DNA from: Verrucomicrobiota bacterium
GTDB lineage: Bacteria > Verrucomicrobiota > Verrucomicrobiia > Verrucomicrobiales > Akkermansiaceae
DNA length: 7,427 nt
Reading direction: 5' to 3'
NCBI GenBank assembly: GCA_008932955.1
Contig: WBXE01000117.1
Span: forward strand, 1 to 7,427
Shown: positions 1 to 6,021 of the stretch, piece after piece
How the letters are laid out: each line of letters begins with the position of its first letter
How positions within the stretch are numbered: the stretch's first letter is position 1
The notes under the pieces: model-generated
What the model was told of the DNA's origin: nothing
Seen by the model: the letters and a program-made list of their open reading frames with translations, nothing else
Databases searched by the model: none
Position numbers and translations under genes: made by a program

Positions 1-130
1 AGGAGAGGGGACATTTTGTCCTCTTGAGGAGAGGGGACATTTTGTCCTCTTGAGGAGAGGGGGCATTTTGTCCTCTTGAGGAGAGGGGACATTTTGTCCT
101 CTTGAGGAGAGGGGACATTTTGTCCTCTTG
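1..130. repeat. Five tandem copies of a 26-bp palindromic unit
   Basis: Five head-to-tail units of 26 bp start at 1, 27, 53, 79 and 105. Four are identical. The third differs by one A-to-G change at 63. Inside each unit GGACA and TGTCC flank a TTT loop, and allowing G-T wobbles the stem grows to about nine pairs. Each unit junction is a second dyad, TCCTC-TT-GAGGA. The substitution at 63 turns an A-T pair into a G-T wobble, so pairing survives. The array begins at the window edge and probably continues to the left. Each unit contains a TGA, and 26 is not a multiple of three, so no reading frame stays open through it. Its function is unknown. Confidence 0.95.
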
Positions 131-288
131 ACCATGAGGCGTGCAAGAGGATCGACGCCAAGCAGCAGCCCTTGCTCCGAACATGGACAGTCTCTCAAGC
201 CGGCCCTCCGGAAGAGGCACTCCGCTCGCACGCGCGACTTTCGGCTTGCCGCTGGGGGTCCCATGCGCCAATTTTTCCGCCCCCTCCT

Positions 289-1485
289 ATGAGCCAGCCT
301 CAAGCCCATTTTGCCCCGATCGCGGATTTGGAAATCAAAGATGCCCGCATCATCTTTAACCCGATCTGGGACGATCTGGAGGAGCAATATGGCGCTGAAA
401 ACCTGCGTTTCCCCAAGGAGATTATTCTGCTAGGCGGCGCGCCTGGTTCAGGTAAGGGCACCAACACGGTCTTCATTTCCCAAACCCGCGGCCTCACCAG
501 CTCCCCCATCGTGATGAGTTCCCTGTTGAACTCGCCCGCCATGAAAGCCGTCAAGGACGTCGGTGGCATGATCGGCGACCGCGAGGTGCTCTCCGCGCTG
601 CTCCACGAATTGCTCAAGCCCGAGCACCGCGACGGGGTCATCCTCGATGGCTTTCCGCGCACCACGGTGCAGGTGGAGTGCCTCAAGATGATTTATGAAA
701 AAATGACCCGCCTGTGGCGCGAGCACTACGGCACGCCACTGGCCGGTCGTTTCCGTCAGCCGGTGGTGCAGATCATTGTGCTCTTTGTCAATGAACGCGA
801 AAGCATCGACCGCCAGCTCAAGCGCGGCCGCGAGGCCAAGGCGCACAACGAGGAGGTGCTGCGCACCGCTCATGGTGAGTTGTTGGAAACGCGGCCAACC
901 GACTTTGATGAGCGCCTTGCGGGTCACCGCTACCGGGTGTTCAAGGAGCAGACGTGGGATGCGCTGCTGTCCCTCAAGGACGTTTTCCACTATCATCTGA
1001 TCAATGCCCAGGGGGCCATCGCCGAGGTCGAGCAAAACATCCTCAAAGAACTCGAATACCAAAGCTCACTCGAGCTCGACCCGCTCACCTACAACCGCCT
1101 GCGCACCCTGCCGGTGGCCAGTGATATCATCATTCACGCTCGCCAGGAACTCGTTAAACGCCTCGATGACTATGAACTCAATACGCCGGAATTGTTCCAG
1201 CGCGTGGTCAGTTTCATTGAAAATACCCTCATGCCCGTCATCAAACTGCATGCCATCTCCGGTCATGCCAACATCAACAGCGAGGAGGGTTTGTTGAATG
1301 AACCTGCCGCGCTGGGTATGTTGATCGATATCTTTTCCGAACGCGGTTACCATGCCGTCATCGATGTCCATCTCATCGAAATCCCTGAGCACATCGATCT
1401 GGCCTCCGGCAAAATCTCTTGCCGCGTCAAAAAAGTCCATCGCATCAATATCCGCTTCAAGGGCTCGGAAATCCGCCGCGGCTAA
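289..1485 (+). CDS. Adenylate kinase-like nucleoside monophosphate kinase with C-terminal extension
   Basis: Predicted cytoplasmic P-loop kinase of 398 residues that should move phosphate from ATP to a nucleoside monophosphate. The Walker A loop GAPGSGKGT is at residues 50-58 and the family motif DGFPRT at 120-125. A LID-like part follows (about 170-225) with RPTDFDERL and a downstream RYRVFKEQT that resemble the adenylate kinase arginine region. The usual AMP-site motif STGDLLR is replaced by MSSLLNS (76-82), so the Arg that normally contacts AMP is absent and the substrate may not be AMP. Ordinary adenylate kinases have about 190-220 residues; here roughly 150 more follow (about 245-398) with no motif I recognise. 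The ATG at 289 is chosen because the frame upstream reads low-complexity, non-family residues from a TTG at 172. No clear Shine-Dalgarno is visible. The fold is secure; the substrate and the C-terminal role are not known. Confidence 0.85.
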   Translation: MSQPQAHFAPIADLEIKDARIIFNPIWDDLEEQYGAENLRFPKEIILLGGAPGSGKGTNTVFISQTRGLTSSPIVMSSLLNSPAMKAVKDVGGMIGDREVLSALLHELLKPEHRDGVILDGFPRTTVQVECLKMIYEKMTRLWREHYGTPLAGRFRQPVVQIIVLFVNERESIDRQLKRGREAKAHNEEVLRTAHGELLETRPTDFDERLAGHRYRVFKEQTWDALLSLKDVFHYHLINAQGAIAEVEQNILKELEYQSSLELDPLTYNRLRTLPVASDIIIHARQELVKRLDDYELNTPELFQRVVSFIENTLMPVIKLHAISGHANINSEEGLLNEPAALGMLIDIFSERGYHAVIDVHLIEIPEHIDLASGKISCRVKKVHRINIRFKGSEIRRG

Positions 1486-1497
1486 AGCCCACCTCCA

Positions 1498-1569
1498 CGG
1501 GGTCAGTCCCGCTTTTCGAGCATTGGGGACCCGCGCACACATCATGCTCGAAAAGCGGGACTGACCCCG
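1498..1569. repeat. Perfect inverted repeat, 26-bp arms (REP-like)
   Basis: The arms 1498-1523 and 1544-1569 are exact reverse complements over 26 bp and enclose a 20-nt loop. The arm begins CGGGGTCAGTCCCGCTTTTC. The element starts 12 bp after the kinase stop codon and ends 51 bp before the next start. No T-run follows the right arm, so a standard intrinsic terminator is not supported, although the transcript would form a very stable hairpin. The GGGGTCAGTCCC-type end resembles the dispersed palindromes linked to REP-associated Y1 tyrosine transposases (RAYTs). That assignment is from memory and inferred; no transposase gene is in the window. Confidence 0.93.
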
Positions 1570-1578
1570 GTAAATTTC

Positions 1579-1607
1579 TTGACAATCGACGGGTTTTGTA
1601 ATTTAGG
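1579..1607 (+). promoter_or_regulatory. Possible promoter for the ftsB-like gene
   Basis: A perfect TTGACA lies at 1579-1584, just past the inverted repeat. At a 17-nt spacing the -10 position reads TTTAGG (1602-1607), which matches the consensus at only three of six bases. A better hexamer, TGTAAT (1597-1602), is only 12 nt away, too close for a normal sigma-70 spacer. The location in the gap before the division gene fits a promoter, but the -10 is weak and chance is possible. Confidence 0.2.
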
Positions 1608-1620
1608 TGGTGCAGCGCAG

Positions 1621-1962
1621 ATGGCACGACAGAGGCTGGCAATTGAGAGTGTAAGACGCTTGGAGGTCCGGACACGGGTGTTCCAACGGGCGGGCTACGC
1701 GGTTTTTTGGGTGTTGTGCATGGCGGTGGGTTTTGTGGTGGTGGCAACGGCGGTGCCGCAAAAGCGGCGGGTGGTGGAGTTGGAAGGGCAGCTGGAGCAA
1801 GCCAACGCGCGCGAGCAGGACATGCTAGCCGAACGGGAGTCGTATGAGATCGAGCATCGGGCGTTGCGCGAGGAGCCGGCGTTTTTGGAGATACAGGCGC
1901 GGGATCGGCTCAATGTGTATCGGGAAGGGGAGCGGGTGCTGAAGTTTCGCAAAGCGGAGTGA
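1621..1962 (+). CDS. FtsB/DivIC-family septum formation initiator
   Basis: Small bitopic membrane protein of 113 residues. In this family it joins FtsL and FtsQ (or DivIB) at the division site and helps activate septal peptidoglycan synthesis. A short basic N-terminal tail (1-23) is followed by one hydrophobic segment (about 24-45), then a charged heptad-like stretch (about 50-83) expected to form a coiled coil outside the membrane. The end (86-109) has the family pattern PAFLE-x-x-ARDRL-x-x-x-REGE-x-x-x-KF. Length and order of parts match FtsB/DivIC. The ATG at 1621 is preferred over a TTG at 1579 because it gives a normal short basic tail; a weak AGGTGG stands 10 nt upstream. FtsL-type proteins share this topology, but the C-terminal motif favours FtsB/DivIC. 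It is probably co-transcribed with the HPRT gene 60 bp downstream. Confidence 0.82.
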   Translation: MARQRLAIESVRRLEVRTRVFQRAGYAVFWVLCMAVGFVVVATAVPQKRRVVELEGQLEQANAREQDMLAERESYEIEHRALREEPAFLEIQARDRLNVYREGERVLKFRKAE

Positions 1963-2022
1963 TGCTGGGGAGGTGGAGGATTGGCGCTTGGCTGGAGCCA
2001 CCGAAGTTGTCAAACTCCAAGC

Positions 2023-2589
2023 ATGCGCAATGACATAGAACGGGTGTTGATCGATGAGGCGGTCATTCAGCGGCGCTTGGATGCAATGGCAGCAGCCATC
2101 GATCGGGACTTTCCGCCGGGCCCCTTGGTGGTGATTATTTTGCTCAAGGGGGCACTGGTATTTGCGGCAGATTTGTTGCGGCGGGTGGGCCGGCCGATTG
2201 CCATCGAGTGTCTCAACGTCGCGAGTTATCACGGCGCCACGGCCAGCTCCGGCAAGGTTGATTTTCTTGATTGCCAGTTTCCCGAGGTGCGCGGCAGGCA
2301 GGTGCTTTTGTTGGATGATATTCTCGATACCGGCCGCACCCTGCATGCGGTCATTGAGCGCCTGCGCCAAGAGGGGGCCGTTAGAGTGCGCAGTGCCGTG
2401 CTGCTGGCCAAGGATAAGCCGCGGGCCGCTGCAGTGAGCGTCGAATATGTTGGCTTTGAAATCGGCGACGAGTTTGTCGTCGGCTACGGACTCGACTACT
2501 TGGGCCACTACCGCAACCTGCCGTTTGTCGGCGTGCTCAAGGCGGCGGTGGTGGCGCGGATGGGGGCAGCGGGTGGGATGGCTGGTTAA
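2023..2589 (+). CDS. hpt: Hypoxanthine phosphoribosyltransferase
   Basis: Purine salvage enzyme of 188 residues, predicted cytoplasmic, that joins hypoxanthine (and usually guanine) to PRPP to give IMP or GMP. The PRPP-binding signature LLLDDILDTGRTL is at 95-107, with the paired acidic residues D98 and D99. LLKGA (40-44) matches the diphosphate-binding loop, and SYHGATASSGKV (68-79) fits the flexible active-site loop. The C-terminal VEYVGFEIGDEFVVGYGLDY and YRNLPFVGVL are typical of bacterial HPRT, apart from Gly where PDEF is usual. Length is normal (family about 175-190). The ATG at 2023 is chosen over a TTG at 1981 because family similarity begins there; no Shine-Dalgarno is visible. The FtsB/DivIC-type gene is 60 bp upstream and the YejK-like gene 63 bp downstream, which suggests one transcript. 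Confidence 0.92.
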   Translation: MRNDIERVLIDEAVIQRRLDAMAAAIDRDFPPGPLVVIILLKGALVFAADLLRRVGRPIAIECLNVASYHGATASSGKVDFLDCQFPEVRGRQVLLLDDILDTGRTLHAVIERLRQEGAVRVRSAVLLAKDKPRAAAVSVEYVGFEIGDEFVVGYGLDYLGHYRNLPFVGVLKAAVVARMGAAGGMAG

Positions 2590-2652
2590 ATTGCATGAGG
2601 GCCACGGATTGGGCTTTGCTGCGGGCATATGGCGCCTAGGCTGGGTGTCGCC

Positions 2653-3729
2653 ATGTCACTCAAGATTCGCTTCAGTTCCGCCACCACTACCGGGCTCGTG
2701 CTGGCCAAGGTGGGTCACCCGCAGCGTGATGAGCCGCTGCAAACGTCCCGGGAAATCTGTGCGATCAGCGAGGGCGATCAGGAAACTCTCTGCAGCCTTT
2801 TCCTCAAACCCTTCAAAAACCTCGGCGGCCACCGCTTCAGTCATCACGCCGCGCTGGACCAACACGAGATGCACGTCCTCGCGACGGCAATTTTTGCCGA
2901 GCCTGCCGGCTTGCTGGAAAAGGGCTGCGACATAGCCAAACGCCTCTACGCCAAATCCAATCACCCCAACATCAAGTCCGGCGACCTCTGCATCTGCCTC
3001 ATCCATGACGTCGATGTCAATGGCGAACTCTGCCAGGGCCTGTGCATCCTCAAGTCCGAAAGCATGGTGCCATTTTTGAGTATCTCCACCCGCGACGGCG
3101 ACCTGCGCCTGTCCGCCGAGCAAGGCATCAACCCCGACAAGCTCGACAAGGGCTGCCTCATCCTCAATCACCAGCCGAACAAGGGGTATCACATACTAAC
3201 ATTTGACCGCTCCGGCACCGAGTCGCGGTTTTGGGTTAGGGATTTCCTAGGCGTGGTGCCCATCACGGATAGTCCGTTCCTGACGAACAAATATGCCAAC
3301 ATGGCGGTGGCGTTTGTTGAGCAGCAAGCCAAAGAGTTGCCGCGCGATGCCGATGCGCCGCCGTGGGAGGCGTGCAGCGCTGCCCGCGATGCGCTGGGGT
3401 ATTTTGAGGGCAAGGAGAAATTCAGTTTGCAGGAGTTTGAGGAAGAAGTGCTCAAGACCCCGGCGGCGGCCGCCAAGTTTGCCGCCCACCGCGCCCAAGT
3501 CGAAAAAGATCAGGGCCAGCGCTTCGACGACTCGTTCGACATTTCCAAAAAGGATGTCAACAAGGCGAAAAAGAAAGTCAGCGCTGTCATCAAACTCGAT
3601 ACCGGCGTGGAAATTCATCTCAAGCCGGCCCTGACTGGCAAGCCCGATGCGGTCATCGAGCGTGGCTTCGACGACGCCAGGGGCATGAAATTCATCAAGG
3701 TGTTTTTCAACCAGGATGTGTCGGGGTAA
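2653..3729 (+). CDS. Nucleoid-associated protein, YejK/NdpA family
   Basis: Predicted protein of 358 residues that resembles the 37-kDa nucleoid-associated family (E. coli YejK). Members are found with the nucleoid, but their exact role is unclear. From memory of E. coli YejK, the parallels are: INPDKLDKGCLIL (about 159-171) against its INPTHYLDINHADI stretch; FWVRDFLGV (193-201) against FFMDFLG; and near the end, an acidic SLQEFEEEVL segment, then RFDDSFDISKKDVNKAKK (290-307) against its ESFPVDRSTLRQL, followed by a hydrophobic strand and an IHLKP turn. The central and C-terminal parts are mixed-charge, and no signal peptide is seen. The start at 2653 (MSLKIRF) is preferred; an ATG at 2629 would add eight residues with no family support. 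Neither has a Shine-Dalgarno. It lies 63 bp after hpt and may share its transcript. The family call rests on motif memory, not alignment. Confidence 0.7.
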   Translation: MSLKIRFSSATTTGLVLAKVGHPQRDEPLQTSREICAISEGDQETLCSLFLKPFKNLGGHRFSHHAALDQHEMHVLATAIFAEPAGLLEKGCDIAKRLYAKSNHPNIKSGDLCICLIHDVDVNGELCQGLCILKSESMVPFLSISTRDGDLRLSAEQGINPDKLDKGCLILNHQPNKGYHILTFDRSGTESRFWVRDFLGVVPITDSPFLTNKYANMAVAFVEQQAKELPRDADAPPWEACSAARDALGYFEGKEKFSLQEFEEEVLKTPAAAAKFAAHRAQVEKDQGQRFDDSFDISKKDVNKAKKKVSAVIKLDTGVEIHLKPALTGKPDAVIERGFDDARGMKFIKVFFNQDVSG

Positions 3730-3768
3730 AGTTCGCCGGACCGCCCAATAGTGTCAAATTAGGAGGAT

Positions 3769-3787
3769 GACAGGCATCTTGCCTGTC
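3769..3787. repeat. Short perfect hairpin in the gap after the YejK-like gene
   Basis: GACAGGCA (3769-3776) and TGCCTGTC (3780-3787) are exact reverse complements around a TCT loop. The sequence before it is AGGAGGAT and after it CGGGTTTA, so there is no T-run and a terminator is unlikely. Short GACAGGCA/TGCCTGTC palindromes are, from memory, dispersed in intergenic DNA of some Planctomycetes and Verrucomicrobia. I infer a repeat of that kind. Confidence 0.6.
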
Positions 3788-3865
3788 CGGGTTTATGGGC
3801 ATATGGTGAAAATCAACACGAATTGTGCCGATGACCTATTTTTTCAATGAAATTTATTGGCAAGG

Positions 3866-3901
3866 CGGGCAGTAAAGTTAATTGCCCGTTTGAGATTTTT
3901 T
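3866..3901 (+). terminator. Possible intrinsic terminator
   Basis: CGGGCA (3866-3871) pairs with TGCCCG (3883-3888). A wobble and one more pair can extend the stem to eight, leaving a loop of about seven bases. The sequence after it is T-rich: TTT, GAGA, then six T (3896-3901). It lies about 140 bp after the YejK-like stop codon and just before the next gene, so it could end the upstream transcript. The break in the T-tract and the distance make this uncertain. Confidence 0.4.
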
Positions 3902-3911
3902 AACCATTTTT

Positions 3912-5339
3912 ATGATGTTCTCACCATTTTTGGCCCTCCGCTGCGGCGTCGCCGGGTGTAGCTCTGCGCTACTCCCAGCCCGGCTCGTACAGTCACCCGC
4001 ACCCGCAAACTCAATTCATGCTAGACCGCTGGGCTGGCTCACGGGTAGAGGGAGATTTCTAGTATTGATGGTGTTGCCGTCGTTGATAGGCATGCTGCCG
4101 TCTGGGCTGCTGGGTGAGGATGAGGGAGCGTTCAGCCTCGAACAGATTCCTGGCGGACAAGCTCCAATGGGTTGCGTGGAAATCCAGGGGGTGGCCGCCG
4201 GAGCTTTCAATCCGGAGCTGTGGGAGAAATCGCAGCTGCACTGGGTTTCTGATGTGCGCATGCCGCTGCTGGCACCTCGCATGGGCGGGGCGTTTCGCAA
4301 TATCTATGCTCCCAGCGCTATCGAGGAAGGCTCGGGCTGGCGTTTGTTCTACAGCGCATGGGATGGCAGCGACTCCGGCTGTGATTTGATCTATAGCGCG
4401 ACCACGCCGGATTTTATCGACTTTTATGACCGCCACACCGTCATCGACAACGGCGAGGTGATTCACGTATCTAACGTGAATGTGCAGAAGATGCCCGACG
4501 GCTCGCTCCACATGCTCGCCACCGCATGGCCAGATGCGCAGAGGATGAATAAGCCGATACATTTTTTCAGTCCCGACGGCAAGACCTGGAATGGCTCGCC
4601 CGAACCGTATGGAGCTAAACAGAAGGACATCGTCACCATGAATGGCTACGAGGGATACAAGATGGGGGACTTGAATGGCGCCAACGTCTTGTTGCACGAT
4701 CAAGGGAAGTTTTTCCTGTATTTCTCGAATTGGAAGGACATGGGAAAAATGTACTGGGCCGTGGGAGATACGCCGACGTCTTTCCAATTTGGTGGGCTCT
4801 CGCTTGAAACCATTCATGCCCCGAATGACGTGAAAAAGTTCAGCGTAGCGGGCAAGGACTGGTACCTGATGGCCCTACACAAGAAAGGGGATTCGGGACT
4901 GGGCGTGAAAGATGCCGACAAGCTCTGGTATAGCTTGTCAAATAACGGCAAGACATTCGGCCCGGAGCAGCGCATGCCCGGCGCACATGACGAAATGGAC
5001 CGGTATATCTTCGCCGTCGCTTTCCTCACTCGCAAGGATCGGGTACTTGGAATGCTATATGGTGCCGGCCCCTCCGTGGGATGCGATCGCAATCAGATCT
5101 TCGCTTATTGGTTACAGAAGCGTCTCCAGCTCAGCACCAGATCCGGCGCGGAATATGAAGCGCAAGGCGCACTGGGTCCGGACCGGCAGTGGATCAAGCT
5201 GCCGCTCGGCCAGCCTTTCGAAGGTACGCTCAACGTGTTTTCTGAGGATGGGGTCAGGCCCTTATGGACCGGACCCGTGAAGCTGGCACCAGGAGGAGTC
5301 TATCAGCTAAAACCAGGTCCCGGCAAGGCGCCGCACTGA
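3912..5339 (+). CDS. Secreted protein with a GH43/GH32-like beta-propeller
   Basis: Open frame of 475 codons. A hydrophobic stretch at about 48-67, after RGR, looks like a signal peptide with cleavage near GEDEG. Residues about 110-405 have the spaced aromatic beta-strands of a five-bladed propeller of the GH43/GH32/GH117 kind: NIYAPSAI (130-137), WRLFYSAWDG (143-152), CDLIYSATTPDF (157-168), HFFSPDGKTW (217-226), KFFLYFSNW (266-274), KDWYLMALHKK (315-325) and KLWYSLSNNGKTFG (337-350). A small C-terminal beta region (about 410-470) follows. I cannot identify the catalytic acids, so activity on a glycan is only suggested. The start is doubtful. In-frame ATGs are at 3912, 3915 and 4068 (TTG at 4065). 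The first ~50 codons cross palindromic DNA and look non-coding, and AGAGGGAGA (4047-4055) could serve a start at 4065 or 4068. However, the basic RGR before the hydrophobic stretch would be lost from that shorter form. The longest form is given here. Confidence 0.6.
   Translation: MMFSPFLALRCGVAGCSSALLPARLVQSPAPANSIHARPLGWLTGRGRFLVLMVLPSLIGMLPSGLLGEDEGAFSLEQIPGGQAPMGCVEIQGVAAGAFNPELWEKSQLHWVSDVRMPLLAPRMGGAFRNIYAPSAIEEGSGWRLFYSAWDGSDSGCDLIYSATTPDFIDFYDRHTVIDNGEVIHVSNVNVQKMPDGSLHMLATAWPDAQRMNKPIHFFSPDGKTWNGSPEPYGAKQKDIVTMNGYEGYKMGDLNGANVLLHDQGKFFLYFSNWKDMGKMYWAVGDTPTSFQFGGLSLETIHAPNDVKKFSVAGKDWYLMALHKKGDSGLGVKDADKLWYSLSNNGKTFGPEQRMPGAHDEMDRYIFAVAFLTRKDRVLGMLYGAGPSVGCDRNQIFAYWLQKRLQLSTRSGAEYEAQGALGPDRQWIKLPLGQPFEGTLNVFSEDGVRPLWTGPVKLAPGGVYQLKPGPGKAPH
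3938..3999. repeat. Palindrome-rich segment at the 5' end of the propeller gene
   Basis: Several inverted repeats are nested here. CCGC-T-GCGG is at 3938-3946. GGGTGTAGC (3954-3962) pairs with GCTACTCCC (3968-3976) around TCTGC with one T-T mismatch. CCGGG (3952-3956) can pair with CCCGG (3979-3983), and CGGGTG (3953-3958) with CACCCG (3994-3999). Such density is unusual for coding sequence. It suggests an intergenic structured or dispersed repeat that the open frame happens to cross. Identity as a repeat family is inferred. Confidence 0.45.
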
Positions 5340-5396
5340 GCCGCCCCTTCAACCTAAAAACTGCAGTTAGAATGGCGATTCGACATGGGTTTCACC

Positions 5397-5430
5397 ACCG
5401 ATTAATGGATTAGAACGGATTGCACGGATG
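5397..5430. repeat. Degenerate GGATT-type short repeat
   Basis: About four imperfect 9-10-bp iterations occur: ACCGATTAAT, GGATTAGAAC, GGATTGCAC, GGATGG. Related CACGGATT runs occur, from memory, between genes of Planctomycetes and Verrucomicrobia. The rest of the 203-bp gap (5340-5542) shows no convincing gene, RNA or terminator. A perfect palindrome GGGACGTCCC lies at 5501-5510 with no assigned role. Confidence 0.35.
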
Positions 5431-5542
5431 GAAAGAAGAGCTTGGGTCAGGTTTCTGCGATTGGGGGGAGCCATGGGAGGTGAAAAGGTTGATGATCCCT
5501 GGGACGTCCCGTCCAGCATGCGCTCCCTATCGACTTCCGCCA

Positions 5543-5860
5543 TCAATTGCCGGCGCCGGAATCAAGTGGGTACTCACCATGATCGTCGATGCCGTACCAG
5601 CCGAGTGAGCCGAATGCCTGAAGGATCGATGCGACGGGCTCACCTTCCTCCTCGCCTTCGCCGTGTTCGATGGTGGCGGCACGGCAGATGCCGCTGGTGC
5701 ATTCAATGCAGATGACGCTGCGGCAGCCGTAAAGATGGATCCAGTCGCCCCATACCTTGCTTTCATGGCTGGGCTTGAAGTGCACCTTGCGGAGGGCTTC
5801 GAGAATTTCGTCGATGGTGCTCGGATCTTGCGAGCGGGGGATAATCAGTTGTGTTTCCAT
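5543..5860 (-). CDS. Small uncharacterised protein, Cys-rich centre
   Basis: I do not recognise a named family. The 105-residue frame is preferred over overlapping frames because it has a balanced composition, an ATG start, and reads like a compact folded protein: a helix-like DPSTIDEILEALRKVHF (12-28), a W/H/Y-rich stretch (about 37-44), and an alternating beta-type centre. Four cysteines there are spaced C-x4-C-x2-C-x4-C (about 46-59), which could bind a metal or simply be strand residues. An acidic run (EHGEGEEEGEP) and a GWYGIDDHGEYP segment follow. No signal peptide or membrane segment is seen. It is divergent from the DUF3127 gene, with 161 bp between them. No Shine-Dalgarno is visible. 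The overlapping plus-strand frames at 5420-5715 look like shadows. No function is proposed. Confidence 0.55.
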   Translation of the reverse strand: METQLIIPRSQDPSTIDEILEALRKVHFKPSHESKVWGDWIHLYGCRSVICIECTSGICRAATIEHGEGEEEGEPVASILQAFGSLGWYGIDDHGEYPLDSGAGN

Positions 5861-5987
5861 GGTGGGGTAGGCGAGCCGCTAGGTGGCTGGCGCAGGTCAG
5901 TGCCAGAATCAGGCCGGGCATGTCGAGACGAGATTGTGAAAAACTGCGACGCCGAGTCGCGCAACCCGAGTTGGTGCAGCAAGGTGT

Positions 5988-6015
5988 TTGACATCGCCGC
6001 CAAGTTGGTGACACT
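5988..6015 (+). promoter_or_regulatory. Possible promoter for the DUF3127 gene
   Basis: TTGACA at 5988-5993 is followed at 16 nt by GACACT (6010-6015), a three-of-six match to a -10. Transcription would then start close to the ATG at 6022, giving a nearly leaderless message, which would fit the missing Shine-Dalgarno. Only the -35 is convincing, and TTGACA occurs elsewhere on both strands by chance. Confidence 0.18.
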
Positions 6016-6021
6016 CCGGCC

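Noticed and set aside
1..130. CRISPR array
   Set aside because: The units abut directly without unique spacers, so this is a tandem repeat.
128..156. TTGACC after the tandem array as a -35 box
   Set aside because: No -10-like hexamer occurs at 16-18 nt, and the match arises from the end of the last repeat unit.
172..288. N-terminal extension of the kinase from a TTG at 172
   Set aside because: The 39 extra residues have no family support, and the ATG at 289 gives a plausible N-terminus.
448..1062. Long minus-strand open frame opposite the kinase gene
   Set aside because: It is antisense to a gene with clear family motifs; its own protein shows no recognisable motif. The same holds for 1066-1545, 1825-2628, 2656-3192 and 4059-4817.
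1498..1569. Intrinsic terminator of the kinase gene
   Set aside because: The right arm is followed by GTAAATTTC with no T-run, and the stem and loop are longer than usual; a dispersed palindrome fits better.
3803..3850. 15-codon frame MVKINTNCADDLFFQ in the gap after the YejK-like gene
   Set aside because: Very short, with no ribosome-binding site and no motif; the AGGAGG at 3761 is too far from it and directly abuts another ATG.
5420..5715. Two overlapping plus-strand small frames (62 and 95 codons)
   Set aside because: They overlap the better minus-strand frame; Arg/Cys-rich translations with no motif, and no ribosome-binding site.
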